NCBI GenBank assembly: GCA_002314455.1
Contig: DCFZ01000047.1
Coordinates: forward strand, 1-25,800
Source: Lentisphaeria bacterium UBA1791
Lineage (GTDB): Bacteria > Verrucomicrobiota > Lentisphaeria > Victivallales > Victivallaceae
Reading direction: 5' to 3'
DNA: 25,800 bases
Part shown: one piece after another, positions 1 through 7,976 of the stretch
How the letters are laid out: each line of letters starts with the position of its first letter
Numbering within the stretch: the first letter of the stretch is position 1
Program-made: the position numbers and the translations under genes
The notes under the pieces: generated by a model
Seen by the model: only the letters and a program-made list of their open reading frames with translations
What the model was told of the DNA's origin: nothing
Databases searched by the model: none

Positions 1-3000
1 ACGCCGTGCCGTCGACGGTGACCGTAATGGCGCCCGTAACGCGGCTTTCTTTCCAGTTGCCGCCATCGTTGCCGACCGCGGCGATGAAGCCCTTGCCCGT
101 CATCGTGACGTCGGTGAAGTTGAAATTGAAGTCGCCGGCGTTGTTGGAGGAGTTATTCAATCCGCCGCCGCCGACGGGGCCCGTGAAGGTCGAACTGACC
201 GCCGTGACGGTGGTAACGCCGTTGTTGCCGCCAAAACCCGCCGAAAGAGCGCCGACGCGGCTGTTTTCGATTAAAATCGTCGTCGTGGCGTTGTCCTGGC
301 TGTAGGAGCTCGTGTGGATGCTGCCGACGACGCTGTCGGAAACGTGGAAATTGATCGTGCCGTTGCAGGCAACATAGCGGTTCGGGTTCAAACTGCTGAT
401 CGTCGCCGTATTTGCCGTGACGTCGATCGAGTTGCAACTGCCGCCGGAAGCGCCGCCGAAGATCGTGCCGCTGTAGGTGCCGCCCTGCAAAATGGTGCGG
501 TAGCCGCCGAGCTGGAAACTGCCGGCATCAGTACCCGAGTAACTGCCGCCCTCGATGACGACCGCCGCCGCAGGATTGGATGCCTTATCCGCCGCCGAAA
601 GCGTCGTAAAGGCGGTTTTCCCAATCGTCAGCGAGATGGTGTCGCCGTCGAGGTCGACGTCGACGGTATCGCCCGCCGTTTTGTCACTCCAATCGGATGA
701 AAAGTATCGGTCGCAGATTTCGACCGGGCGTTCAAGCGTCGTTGCTTGCGCGCACGCGTCATTATAATTACCGAAGGCGTCATAGCCGATCGTGTAGGTG
801 TTGCCGTCGACGGTGACGATGTCGCCCGCTTGCTTACCCTGCCACGCCGCGCTGTAAACGATCGTCTTGGCGACGATGTAGAGCGCGGTTTCATCTTTGA
901 CGAGGATGTATTTGCTCTCGGTATCGCCGACGAGCTGATATTCGTTGGTGAAATTCCAGCCGACGCTCAAAACCTGTTTGCGCGAAGATTCGGCAACGTA
1001 GTTCGTCGCGTCGATTGTGATCGTGCCGGTGTAGGCAAGTCCCTTGGTGACGGTCAAACTGGCGGAGGCGTCGATGGTCAGAGTGTCGAAGTAAAGGATA
1101 CTCCAATCGTTGACGACGCTTTTCGCATTGCCGGTGACGGTCATGTTGACCGTCGCGCCCGTTCCCTTGACGAACTTGCGGTTGCCGTCGCCATCCTGCT
1201 GCATGACGTTGATCGTGCCGCCGTCGAGCGTCACGTTGAAGTGGCGGTCTGCCGCCAATGTTGTGATGGAGCCGCTCGACGGTTGCAACCGGAAAGTCCC
1301 GACGTAACCGCCCTTTTTGATCGTCACTTCGACGTTGCCGTCATAGGTGCCGCCGCTGATCGCCCCCGAGATTGCACCGATGATTCCGCCGTTGTCGACA
1401 ACGGTGTGGATATCGCCCTTGACAATGCCATTGTAGCCAATTAACAATGCACTGCCAATTGTGCCGCCGTCGATCGCCTGAATCGTGACCGATTTGAAGA
1501 CGGTGGAGGTGTCGCCAATGTTGCCGGTAAGGCCGATCGAAGAAAGGTAAGCGTCCTGCCCGACCGTGAAGGAAGTCGCGTAGTCCGGATTTTTGGAGAC
1601 CGCATCGAAAAACGTGATCAAGGCGCCGGCTTGACTTCCTTCTGCCGTCAAAATCGTACCGTCGGAAAGAATTGTGGCCGGTACGTTACCCCAGCCGTAG
1701 CGACCCTTTAAAATGCCGGTTCCGCCGACGAGCGCAAGCGCGGTGCCAACAGCCGTAGACATCGCCCGTGCGTCGGCAAGTTTGGTGTAAGCGGTGATGT
1801 CGGGATCGCCGATCGTCGTTGTAAAAGTGCCGGAGGCGTTTTCGATCGTCACCGTATCACCCGCTTGCTTGTCACTCCAATCCCAGCTGAAGTAGCGGTC
1901 GGCGCTGCGCAAGCCCCAACCCTTTGCCGCCGCCGCGGCGACCGCGTCGTCGTAGCGCAAAAAGGCGTCGTAGCCAATCGTTCCCGTGCCGCCGGGGGTC
2001 GAAACGACCGTGCCGTCGGCAAGGCCCTGCCACGCCGAACTGAAGAAGCAGTCTTTCGTCTTAAGTATGACCGCACGATCGGTGACATCAAGCGTATAGT
2101 CGCAAAGTGAAGTACCGGTGGTGTTAAAAGAGTATTTTGACAACCCGTTGGTAGCAGAGAGAACGGTAAAGGAAGTTTCTCCTTTGTCGAATTGGAAGTT
2201 GTCGACGTTGATCGTGATGACGGCAGTCGATTTCAGATTGGAAAAACTGCTGCCGACCGCGAGGCTCGCGTGATTGCCGGCGTTGATCGTGATCGCGACG
2301 CCGCTCGCCGAATTCCAGCTGTTGGTGAAACTCCCGAGATAGGTGCTTCCGCCGGTGAAGGTGAAGTCCATATAGTGACTGTACGTGCCGCCACTGCCTT
2401 TGATTGTCCCGATGGTCGAACCGGAAATTTCAAAAATCTCGTTGCCGGCGACCGGCCGGACCGCACCGTTGATTTCGCCGACGTAGGCGTTGTCGATCGT
2501 GACGAAAACATCGCCGATCTGACTGCCGGTGTTGTCGCACCCCATGGCGATTGTTCCGACGGTGCCGCCGTTGATGACCATCAAATTGGTGACGGAATGT
2601 CCGGCCGTGCCATTCCAGACGATTTTGCCGGTCGTTTCGTCAACGCTGTAGCCGTCGGTGCTCGTGTAGTTGCCGGAATAAAGGGCGCCGACGTAGGCAT
2701 CCGAGACCACGACGGTCAACTCCTTGTCGGTGCGCAGACCGCAGGAGTAACCGTTGATTTTGGTCAAACTGCTCTTTCCCGTGACGACCACCTTGCCGCT
2801 GTACGAATTGGTGACGTAGCCGCCGTTGTAGGGACTGCCGTATTCCGTGTGCTCATCAAAAATCAGAGTTTGCCCATCCTGCGTGAGATGGCAGGGGCGG
2901 CTGCCGCCGCCGTAGGTCGCGGTACCGCCGTAGACGACGAAGCTCCCGCCGCCCGCCGCTTTTTGTGCAGCCGCAAGCGTTGTAAAGGCGTTTTCGCCGA

Positions 3001-5242
3001 TCGTCAGCGTCACCGTTTCGCCGTTGAGGATGACGTCGACATTGGAACCGGTGCTCATGTCCTTCCACTCAGAGCTGTAGTATTTGTCGGCGTTGACGAA
3101 GATTTTGGCATCCAGTGCGGCTTTCGCCTCGCCGACGGCGTAGTTGTTGAAAGCGTCGACGCCGATCGTAAAGGTCGCGCCGCCGTAATTGACTTTGTCG
3201 CCGTCAAGGCAGCCGATCCAGCCGGCGCTGTAAACGTAGGGGCGGCCCTGCAGATAGAGACCGTCGCCCGCAAGCGCGGTGACGTATTTGTCGCTCGCCG
3301 TGCCGTTTTCGAGGATGACGATGTTGGTGGTGTTGATCCCTTTTTTCGTGCCGATCAGAAGTTTCTGGCTTTCGCCGCTTTCAAAGGCGAAATCGGTCGC
3401 GTCGATCGTGATGGAAACGCCCGCGCCGATCGCGGCGTTGACGTTCAACTGCGCCGAAGCGTCGACCGTGATCGACTCGATGCCGGTGAGAGTTCCTGCA
3501 TAGGAGGTGCCGCCGCCCACGGCGGAAAGATTGAATTTCTTTTGCGTGCCGCCGACGATCGTCGCGGTGCCGCCTTTAATCCACTGCTCGCCCTTTGCCG
3601 CCGCGCCGTTGTAGAAAATGGCGTCTTTGATCGTGATGCTGCCGTCGGCGTTGATGACGCGCGTGCCCTGCAAATAGCGCAAATCGGCGTCGCTCCAGAT
3701 CGTTTCGGTGTTTTCGTCACCATAGACGATGCCGGCATCGCTGAAAGACGTGACGAAAGTACCGCCTGTCACCGTCGCGGTGCCGCCCTCGACGGCGAGA
3801 TTGCCGTTGGCGCCGCTGCCGATGGTGATCGATGTGATCGACCCGCTGTCGAGGGTGATGTCAAAGCCCTTGAAGCACCAGAAACTCAAGTCGCCGCTCT
3901 GACCGATATTGCCAATCGTCGAATCGGTGACGGTGATGGCGACGTCCATGATTTTGACGTTGTAGGACTTGAACCATTCCGACCAATTGACGGAGCGGTG
4001 GGATGTCCGGATCGCAGTCAACTTGCTTTGATTTTCGGCGCAGATGTTGATGTTGCTGGAAGTGCCGGAAAAGGCGCCGCCGCCGGAGGAGCCGAGCCAG
4101 ATGGTACCTTGCGCGGCTTTGTGCGTCGTGATGTTGGCATTTTCCGTGATATTGGCCCCTGCGATCTGGAGCTCGCCAAAAGTGCCGCCGTCGATGACGA
4201 TGTCGCAGATTTTCAGATTTCCTTCGTAAAGCGGCTTGATCATGCCGGCATAGGCGCCGTCGCCGATGTAGAGGCTCGCCGCAGTGGCGCGCGCCTTGCC
4301 GCCAACGTAGAGCGTGCCGACTTTGGCGCCGCTGTAAAGATAGGTTTCCGGATTGGTCTTCAAATCGGCAGCGTATCCGTAGCTGTTGCCGTAGTTGTCA
4401 AGCGAAACATTTCGGATGACCGTCTTGGCGCCGTAGGTGTAGATATAGCCTGCTGTTGTCGCCGCGCTTTTGAAACTGCCGCTGACGAAATAAACCGCGC
4501 CGCCGTTTGCGGCGCCCGCTTCCGCTACGGTGCGGATGCTGGCGTTGATGGTCGAGGCGTTCGTGCCGTCGAGCAAGGCGGCGTTTTTGCCGAGCGTCGC
4601 GGTGACTTCGGTGCCGTCGACGAGGGTCGCCGTCACGGTATTGTCTGCCGTGTAAGTCGCCGAGATCCAGCTGGCATCGATGTAGACGTCGCTCGACATC
4701 GCGGTGGAGTTAAGTCCGCTTTCCGCCCAATAGGAATCCGCTCTTTCATTGGCGTCGGAGTAACTGCCGAAAGCGTTGACGCCGACCACAGCGGTCGTGA
4801 CGATCATATATTCGACGCCAGCCTCATCCCAAGCGGAAGTGCCGCCCGTGGCGACGACGGTGTACTCGGGCAATTCGCCCCACGCGCCGGAAACGAAAAT
4901 ATAGGCGTCGGCAACTTCGGATTCATCGCCGTAGGTCTCGACGCCGCCGTACTGATTGGCGGCGACCTGAAGCGCCGCGTCGCCCAGCGTCGCAAAGGCG
5001 TCGACGCCGATCGTAAGAGTGTAGCTGTCGCCCTCGAGATCAACGCTGACGTTGCCGCTTTGCCCCGCCCAAGCCGAACTTGCGAAAACGTCGCATAGCA
5101 CGAGGTCGCCCCCCGCGGATTTCGCGTCGCTGTAGTTGCCGAATGCGTCAACGCCGACGACGGCAGTCGTGTCGCCCTTGACTTTGACGATGGTGCCTTC
5201 TTCGAGGTTTGCCCACTGAGTCGAATAGTAGATGTTCGCCAT
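1..5242 (-). CDS. Giant repeat-rich surface-type protein, 3' end outside window
   Basis: An uninterrupted frame starts at ATG 5242 (MANIYYSTQW) behind an AGGGA-type ribosome binding site (about 5250-5255) and stays open to the left edge, giving at least 1747 residues. I translated it at both ends and checked several interior stretches for stops. Most of it is G/T/S/N/V-rich short beta repeats (GGTATV-like and ITID/VTID strands), as in parallel beta-helix adhesins. This is punctuated by a paired module: Y-[FY]-S-x2-W-x5-G-x2-V, then TIG-x-[DN]-AF-x2-[YL]. The pairs fall near residues 1-95, 640-770, 1045-1130 and 1450-1550, so the later super-units are about 390-400 residues each. There is no Sec signal peptide or N-terminal membrane helix. 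A cell-surface or secreted role is inferred from composition; the export route and C-terminal anchor are not visible. Family not recognised. Confidence is high that it is a gene, low on function. Confidence 0.9.
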   Translation of the reverse strand, partial: MANIYYSTQWANLEEGTIVKVKGDTTAVVGVDAFGNYSDAKSAGGDLVLCDVFASSAWAGQSGNVSVDLEGDSYTLTIGVDAFATLGDAALQVAANQYGGVETYGDESEVADAYIFVSGAWGELPEYTVVATGGTSAWDEAGVEYMIVTTAVVGVNAFGSYSDANERADSYWAESGLNSTAMSSDVYIDASWISATYTADNTVTATLVDGTEVTATLGKNAALLDGTNASTINASIRTVAEAGAANGGAVYFVSGSFKSAATTAGYIYTYGAKTVIRNVSLDNYGNSYGYAADLKTNPETYLYSGAKVGTLYVGGKARATAASLYIGDGAYAGMIKPLYEGNLKICDIVIDGGTFGELQIAGANITENANITTHKAAQGTIWLGSSGGGAFSGTSSNINICAENQSKLTAIRTSHRSVNWSEWFKSYNVKIMDVAITVTDSTIGNIGQSGDLSFWCFKGFDITLDSGSITSITIGSGANGNLAVEGGTATVTGGTFVTSFSDAGIVYGDENTETIWSDADLRYLQGTRVINADGSITIKDAIFYNGAAAKGEQWIKGGTATIVGGTQKKFNLSAVGGGTSYAGTLTGIESITVDASAQLNVNAAIGAGVSITIDATDFAFESGESQKLLIGTKKGINTTNIVILENGTASDKYVTALAGDGLYLQGRPYVYSAGWIGCLDGDKVNYGGATFTIGVDAFNNYAVGEAKAALDAKIFVNADKYYSSEWKDMSTGSNVDVILNGETVTLTIGENAFTTLAAAQKAAGGGSFVVYGGTATYGGGSRPCHLTQDGQTLIFDEHTEYGSPYNGGYVTNSYSGKVVVTGKSSLTKINGYSCGLRTDKELTVVVSDAYVGALYSGNYTSTDGYSVDETTGKIVWNGTAGHSVTNLMVINGGTVGTIAMGCDNTGSQIGDVFVTIDNAYVGEINGAVRPVAGNEIFEISGSTIGTIKGSGGTYSHYMDFTFTGGSTYLGSFTNSWNSASGVAITINAGNHASLAVGSSFSNLKSTAVITINVDNFQFDKGETSFTVLSATNGLSKYSFNTTGTSLCDYTLDVTDRAVILKTKDCFFSSAWQGLADGTVVSTPGGTGTIGYDAFLRYDDAVAAAAAKGWGLRSADRYFSWDWSDKQAGDTVTIENASGTFTTTIGDPDITAYTKLADARAMSTAVGTALALVGGTGILKGRYGWGNVPATILSDGTILTAEGSQAGALITFFDAVSKNPDYATSFTVGQDAYLSSIGLTGNIGDTSTVFKSVTIQAIDGGTIGSALLIGYNGIVKGDIHTVVDNGGIIGAISGAISGGTYDGNVEVTIKKGGYVGTFRLQPSSGSITTLAADRHFNVTLDGGTINVMQQDGDGNRKFVKGTGATVNMTVTGNAKSVVNDWSILYFDTLTIDASASLTVTKGLAYTGTITIDATNYVAESSRKQVLSVGWNFTNEYQLVGDTESKYILVKDETALYIVAKTIVYSAAWQGKQAGDIVTVDGNTYTIGYDAFGNYNDACAQATTLERPVEICDRYFSSDWSDKTAGDTVDVDLDGDTISLTIGKTAFTTLSAADKASNPAAAVVIEGGSYSGTDAGSFQLGGYRTILQGGTYSGTIFGGASGGSCNSIDVTANTATISSLNPNRYVACNGTINFHVSDSVVGSIHTSSYSQDNATTTILIENSRVGALSAGFGGNNGVTTVTAVSSTFTGPVGGGGLNNSSNNAGDFNFNFTDVTMTGKGFIAAVGNDGGNWKESRVTGAITVTVDGTA

Positions 5243-5289
5243 AATGATTCCCTGCTATTTTGAAAGTTGAAAAAATCGTTTCACTTCAC

Positions 5290-5318
5290 AAATTAGCACC
5301 GGTTCCGCCAAAATGCAA
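5290..5318 (-). promoter_or_regulatory. Candidate promoter of the giant minus-strand gene
   Basis: On the minus strand, TTGCAT (5318-5313) is separated by exactly 17 bases from TAATTT (5295-5290), about 45 bases before the ATG at 5242. The -10 is imperfect. The same TTGCAT-17 layout occurs before the sigma factor gene and before the 1346-aa adhesin gene. Confidence 0.4.
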
Positions 5319-5539
5319 GCGTGCGGAATAAAGTTTTTATAAAAAAAGCGCGCGATACGCGTATATACGCGAAGCGGTGTAAAATTGTTGTAATATATTG
5401 TAAATAAACAAGTTAAATGCAATAAAATTATGGTTTCATTTTGCCAGAAATAATCAACTTAAATTATTGCTGTGTAATATGTTGCGTGTTGTTGTAAAGG
5501 CTCGCGTTTTTCTATCGCGTTTTTTTTGCACCCTGCCGC

Positions 5540-5568
5540 TTGCAGAAAAGCGCAAACGGGGATATAGT
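5540..5568 (+). promoter_or_regulatory. Candidate tRNA promoter
   Basis: TTGCAG (5540-5545), a 17-base spacer and TATAGT (5563-5568). The expected start site is only a few bases before the tRNA 5' end at 5578, as is common for single tRNA genes. Confidence 0.6.
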
Positions 5569-5577
5569 ATAAAATAT

Positions 5578-5654
5578 GGATCCGTAGCTCAGTCGGTTAG
5601 AGCAGGTGACTCATAATCTCCGGGTCCTCGGTTCAAGTCCGGGCGGATCCACCA
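5578..5654 (+). tRNA. tRNA with CAT anticodon (elongator Met, or Ile2 if lysidine-modified)
   Basis: The 77 bases fold as a complete cloverleaf. The acceptor stem is GGATCCG/CGGATCC, the D stem GCTC/GAGC with a 9-base loop, and the anticodon loop CTCATAA (anticodon CAT). A 5-base variable loop and a T arm with loop TTCAAGT follow, and ACCA is encoded at 5651-5654. The anticodon stem has one apparent T-T mismatch. The first acceptor pair is G-C, which argues against initiator tRNA-fMet (unpaired position 1 in bacteria). Elongator Met and the lysidine-modified Ile2 cannot be separated by eye. Confidence 0.93.
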
Positions 5655-5667
5655 TTCTTCGCTAAAG

Positions 5668-5710
5668 CTACGGATGGCAGGCCATAAGGACTGCTATGCC
5701 GTAGTTTTTT
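5668..5710 (+). terminator. Intrinsic terminator after the tRNA
   Basis: CTACGG-x-GGCAG pairs with CTGC-x-CCGTAG across a short loop, and six T residues follow directly (5705-5710). It starts 14 bases after the tRNA CCA end. Confidence 0.85.
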
Positions 5711-5732
5711 ATGCCGGAATTTTCCCGGCTTT

Positions 5733-5812
5733 GGGAAGATGATATCTTCCCGGTTGACATATTGCATATTGCGAAAAGGCCGGTTATATTAAACCGGAAC
5801 AACGGTTTTTTT
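5733..5812 (+). promoter_or_regulatory. Promoter region of the sigma factor gene with inverted repeats
   Basis: An inverted repeat GGGAAGAT-GAT-ATCTTCCC (5733-5751) precedes a candidate promoter TTGCAT (5762-5767), 17 bases, TATATT (5785-5790). CCGGTT (5780-5785) can pair with AACCGG (5792-5797). The AACCG at 5792-5796 can instead pair with CGGTT (about 5801-5806), which is followed by a T run ending at the start codon. These read as two mutually exclusive hairpins, the second terminator-like. Regulation is inferred only. Confidence 0.4.
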
Positions 5813-6421
5813 ATGAATTATCCATCGACAAGGGTGAGCCTGATCGGCAAACTCCAAAACGGAGACGCCGTTTCGTGGGATGAATTTTACGCGCGCTATG
5901 CGCCGGTCATCCGCTACGTCGGTGCGTACCGCTACCGTTTTTCGGCGGATGAATGCGACGACCTCGTGCAGAATACGATGTGCAAATTTTTTGCCAACGT
6001 CAAACATTACACATACCGCGAGGGCGTGGCGAAATTCCGCACCTATTTCGGCGCGGTGATCCGCAGTCAGGCGGTCGATCTCATTCGCAAAAACGCCAAG
6101 AATCCCACCGTGCCGTTTGAGGTGGACGACGACCGTTTCCCCGATCCCGCCACGCCGGAAAAGGATCCGCTGTTTATGAACGAATGGCGGCGCGCCGCGC
6201 TCGAGGAGGCCAAGGACGAATTGCGCAATTGTGTCAGCGAAAAGACCTATCAGGCATTTGAATTGTACGCGCTCCAAAACCGCCCGGCGGCGCAGGTCTG
6301 TGCGGCGCTGAACATTTCCAGAAATCAGCTCTACGTCGCCAAAAACCGCTGTCTTGCCAAGTTGTGCAAAATCATTGCAAGCTACAATCATATGGATGGA
6401 GATCTGCACCTTGAGCTTTAA
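5813..6421 (+). CDS. ECF-like sigma-70 family RNA polymerase sigma factor
   Basis: The product is 202 residues from ATG 5813. The frame is open further upstream to 5711, but that extension would include the promoter-like and inverted-repeat DNA, so 5813 is preferred although its ribosome binding site is poor. Residues about 22-90 look like sigma region 2 (an FYARYAPVIR helix, the ADECDDLVQ stretch, and a VIRSQAVDLIRK helix). Residues about 145-195 look like region 4, with a helix-turn-helix around AAQVCAALNISRNQLYVAKN. Regions 1 and 3 are absent, as in ECF-type factors, which direct RNA polymerase to a small promoter set. The gene overlaps the downstream kinase in another frame, so the two are probably co-translated. 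No zinc-finger anti-sigma gene is adjacent; the kinase may be the partner (inference). Confidence 0.85.
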   Translation: MNYPSTRVSLIGKLQNGDAVSWDEFYARYAPVIRYVGAYRYRFSADECDDLVQNTMCKFFANVKHYTYREGVAKFRTYFGAVIRSQAVDLIRKNAKNPTVPFEVDDDRFPDPATPEKDPLFMNEWRRAALEEAKDELRNCVSEKTYQAFELYALQNRPAAQVCAALNISRNQLYVAKNRCLAKLCKIIASYNHMDGDLHLEL

Positions 6422-7868
6422 GGTTTCCGATCGCTTTGAGGGATTTCAACTGCTCTTTGAATGCGGTTCGGGCGCATTCGGTCAGGTGTTTCTCGCGGAA
6501 AATCTGCTTTCCGGTCAGCGCGTTGCGCTCAAGATCATCGCCAAAAACGGCCGCAGTTTCGAGCGCGAACTCAAAGGGGTGCGCGATTACATCGCCATCT
6601 GCCGCCGCACCGATTTGCTTCAGATCTATCACGTCGCGGAAAATGATGATTATTTTTACTACACGATGGAAGCCGCCGACAACGCTTCGACGCAAACGGC
6701 GCAGTATGTGCCGGATACGCTGGGCAACCGGTTGCGGCGTTCGGGCGCGCTCGACGTCGACCTTATCCGGACGATGGCGCGCGAATTGCTTCTGTCGTTG
6801 AAAACGCTTCACGCTAAAGGAGTTTGCCATCGCGATCTGAAGCCCGACAACATCTTGTGGGTTGACGGTCGCGCGGTGCCCGGCGACATCGGACTGGTTT
6901 CCGGCGACGCGCAGACGATGATCGCCGGCACGCCGGGTTTTATGACGCCGGAAGTGCTTTCGGGCGTCCGCGCTTTCACGACGCGGGATGACGATTACGC
7001 CCTCGGCAAGATCCTCTATTGTGCGCTGACCGGTATGCCGGCGGAAAAGTTCCCGTCGTTCCCGGAAAACCGGACTCTTTCCGACTGCGCCGACATCGTC
7101 GCACTTTACAACCGGCTCTGCGCCGGAGAAACGGTCGAAATTCCCCCCGAAGCGCCGAAACGCCCGCGGCGGAGCAAAAAGCTCGTCATTGCCGGCGCGG
7201 CGTTTCTGCTTTTGACGTTGCTCATCGCCGTCGGCATTTACCGGTTCGCCGGGGAAAAACGGGCGAAACGCATTTCCCGCGTTGAATTGCAGAAAAGCGT
7301 GACAAAAAGTGCGCCGGCTCTGCCGGACGAAACGGTGGTCGCGGAACTTCGCCAACAGTTGGAAAGCGATTGGGAAAACTACCGGAAAACCCGGTTGTGG
7401 AGCGCTCAAAACATTCGCCGGATGCGTCCGCATTCCAGTTCGCCGGAGTCCTCCGTAAAAGGGGACCTGCGCCGTATGGAGCTTGAAAGTGACGATGCCG
7501 CGCGGGATCTCAAACTGGCGCTGATGGAGCACCGCCTTGACCGCTTGGATCAGGTCGCGCGCTTTTATCTGCAATATTTCCCGGACGTCTGGCGCGAGAA
7601 AAGCGCCGTGCCCGGCGAAGTCTACTGGGGAACGCTCTGGTTGCTTCTGCAGCAGGAGGAGCTTTCCGGCGACGACCAACGCCAGATGGCGTGTTGCGAA
7701 AAGCTGATCGCCGAACGTTATCCCGATGCCGCCGATCGCCGGAAACATCAGCGCGCGCTGATCTACCTTGCCCTGCGCTCGTCGTGGACAATCGACGAGA
7801 TCCTCCTCGACGCCGATTTTCCCGCCACGTTGAAAAAACAGGCGGAATTACTGCGCAATTTGCCGTAA
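6396..7868 (+). CDS. Membrane-anchored Hanks-type Ser/Thr protein kinase
   Basis: The product is 490 residues from ATG 6396. TTG 6411, placed about 8 bases after a GGAGA, is an alternative start; both overlap the sigma factor gene. Seen in the sequence: P-loop GSGAFGQV (24-31), VALK lysine K46, HRDLKPDN (145-152), DIG (164-166) where kinases normally have DFG, and GTPGFMTPE (178-186) as the activation-loop end. The catalytic residues are otherwise present, so it is probably active. A basic stretch (255-262) leads into one membrane helix (about 263-282). A roughly 200-residue charged, mostly helical domain follows and should lie outside the cytoplasmic membrane; I do not recognise it. The layout suggests signalling from the envelope to the cytoplasm, possibly onto the overlapping sigma factor (inference from gene order). 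Confidence 0.88.
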   Translation: MEICTLSFKVSDRFEGFQLLFECGSGAFGQVFLAENLLSGQRVALKIIAKNGRSFERELKGVRDYIAICRRTDLLQIYHVAENDDYFYYTMEAADNASTQTAQYVPDTLGNRLRRSGALDVDLIRTMARELLLSLKTLHAKGVCHRDLKPDNILWVDGRAVPGDIGLVSGDAQTMIAGTPGFMTPEVLSGVRAFTTRDDDYALGKILYCALTGMPAEKFPSFPENRTLSDCADIVALYNRLCAGETVEIPPEAPKRPRRSKKLVIAGAAFLLLTLLIAVGIYRFAGEKRAKRISRVELQKSVTKSAPALPDETVVAELRQQLESDWENYRKTRLWSAQNIRRMRPHSSSPESSVKGDLRRMELESDDAARDLKLALMEHRLDRLDQVARFYLQYFPDVWREKSAVPGEVYWGTLWLLLQQEELSGDDQRQMACCEKLIAERYPDAADRRKHQRALIYLALRSSWTIDEILLDADFPATLKKQAELLRNLP

Positions 7869-7908
7869 AAAACATTTTTTTTCCAAAAATTTTTCTTTTC
7901 GATGTAAG

Positions 7909-7930
7909 AAAACGCATCTCCTTTGCGTTT
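7909..7930 (+). other. Small stem-loop in the leader of the exported-protein gene
   Basis: AAACGCA (7910-7916) pairs with TGCGTTT (7924-7930) across a 7-base loop, about 45 bases before the ATG at 7977. There is no T run directly after it, so a terminator is unlikely. It may be a leader hairpin or chance. Confidence 0.25.
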
Positions 7931-7976
7931 AATGAGCGTCCCTGTGGGGTAGACCATTTACAAAGGAGTGCCATCA

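Larger units (their letters stand above)
5243..5577. other. AT-rich divergent intergenic spacer with a 14-bp palindrome
   Basis: This gene-free spacer lies between the giant minus-strand gene and the tRNA. It is much more AT-rich than its flanks and holds a perfect palindrome, CGCGTATATACGCG, at 5358-5371, placed 40-55 bases upstream of the giant gene's candidate -35. The palindrome could be an operator or a cruciform; no binding protein is indicated. I see no small open frame with a ribosome binding site here. Confidence 0.5.

Noticed and set aside
2192..5098. A 968-codon open frame on the plus strand
   Set aside because: It is the antisense shadow of the giant minus-strand gene: R/A/D/V-rich with no domain, no ribosome binding site, and an opposite frame that gives clear repeats.
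1..5242. Diversity-generating retroelement target in the giant repeat gene
   Set aside because: No reverse transcriptase and no adenine-biased template/variable repeat pair were seen; differences between modules are spread over all bases.
5578..5654. tRNA as integration site of the island
   Set aside because: No copy of its 3' end is repeated near the R-M island, and the island lies about 9 kb away beyond unrelated genes.
7968..7976. GTG 7968 as start of the 514-aa exported protein
   Set aside because: It lies inside the AAAGGAG ribosome binding site that serves ATG 7977, which also gives the better signal peptide.
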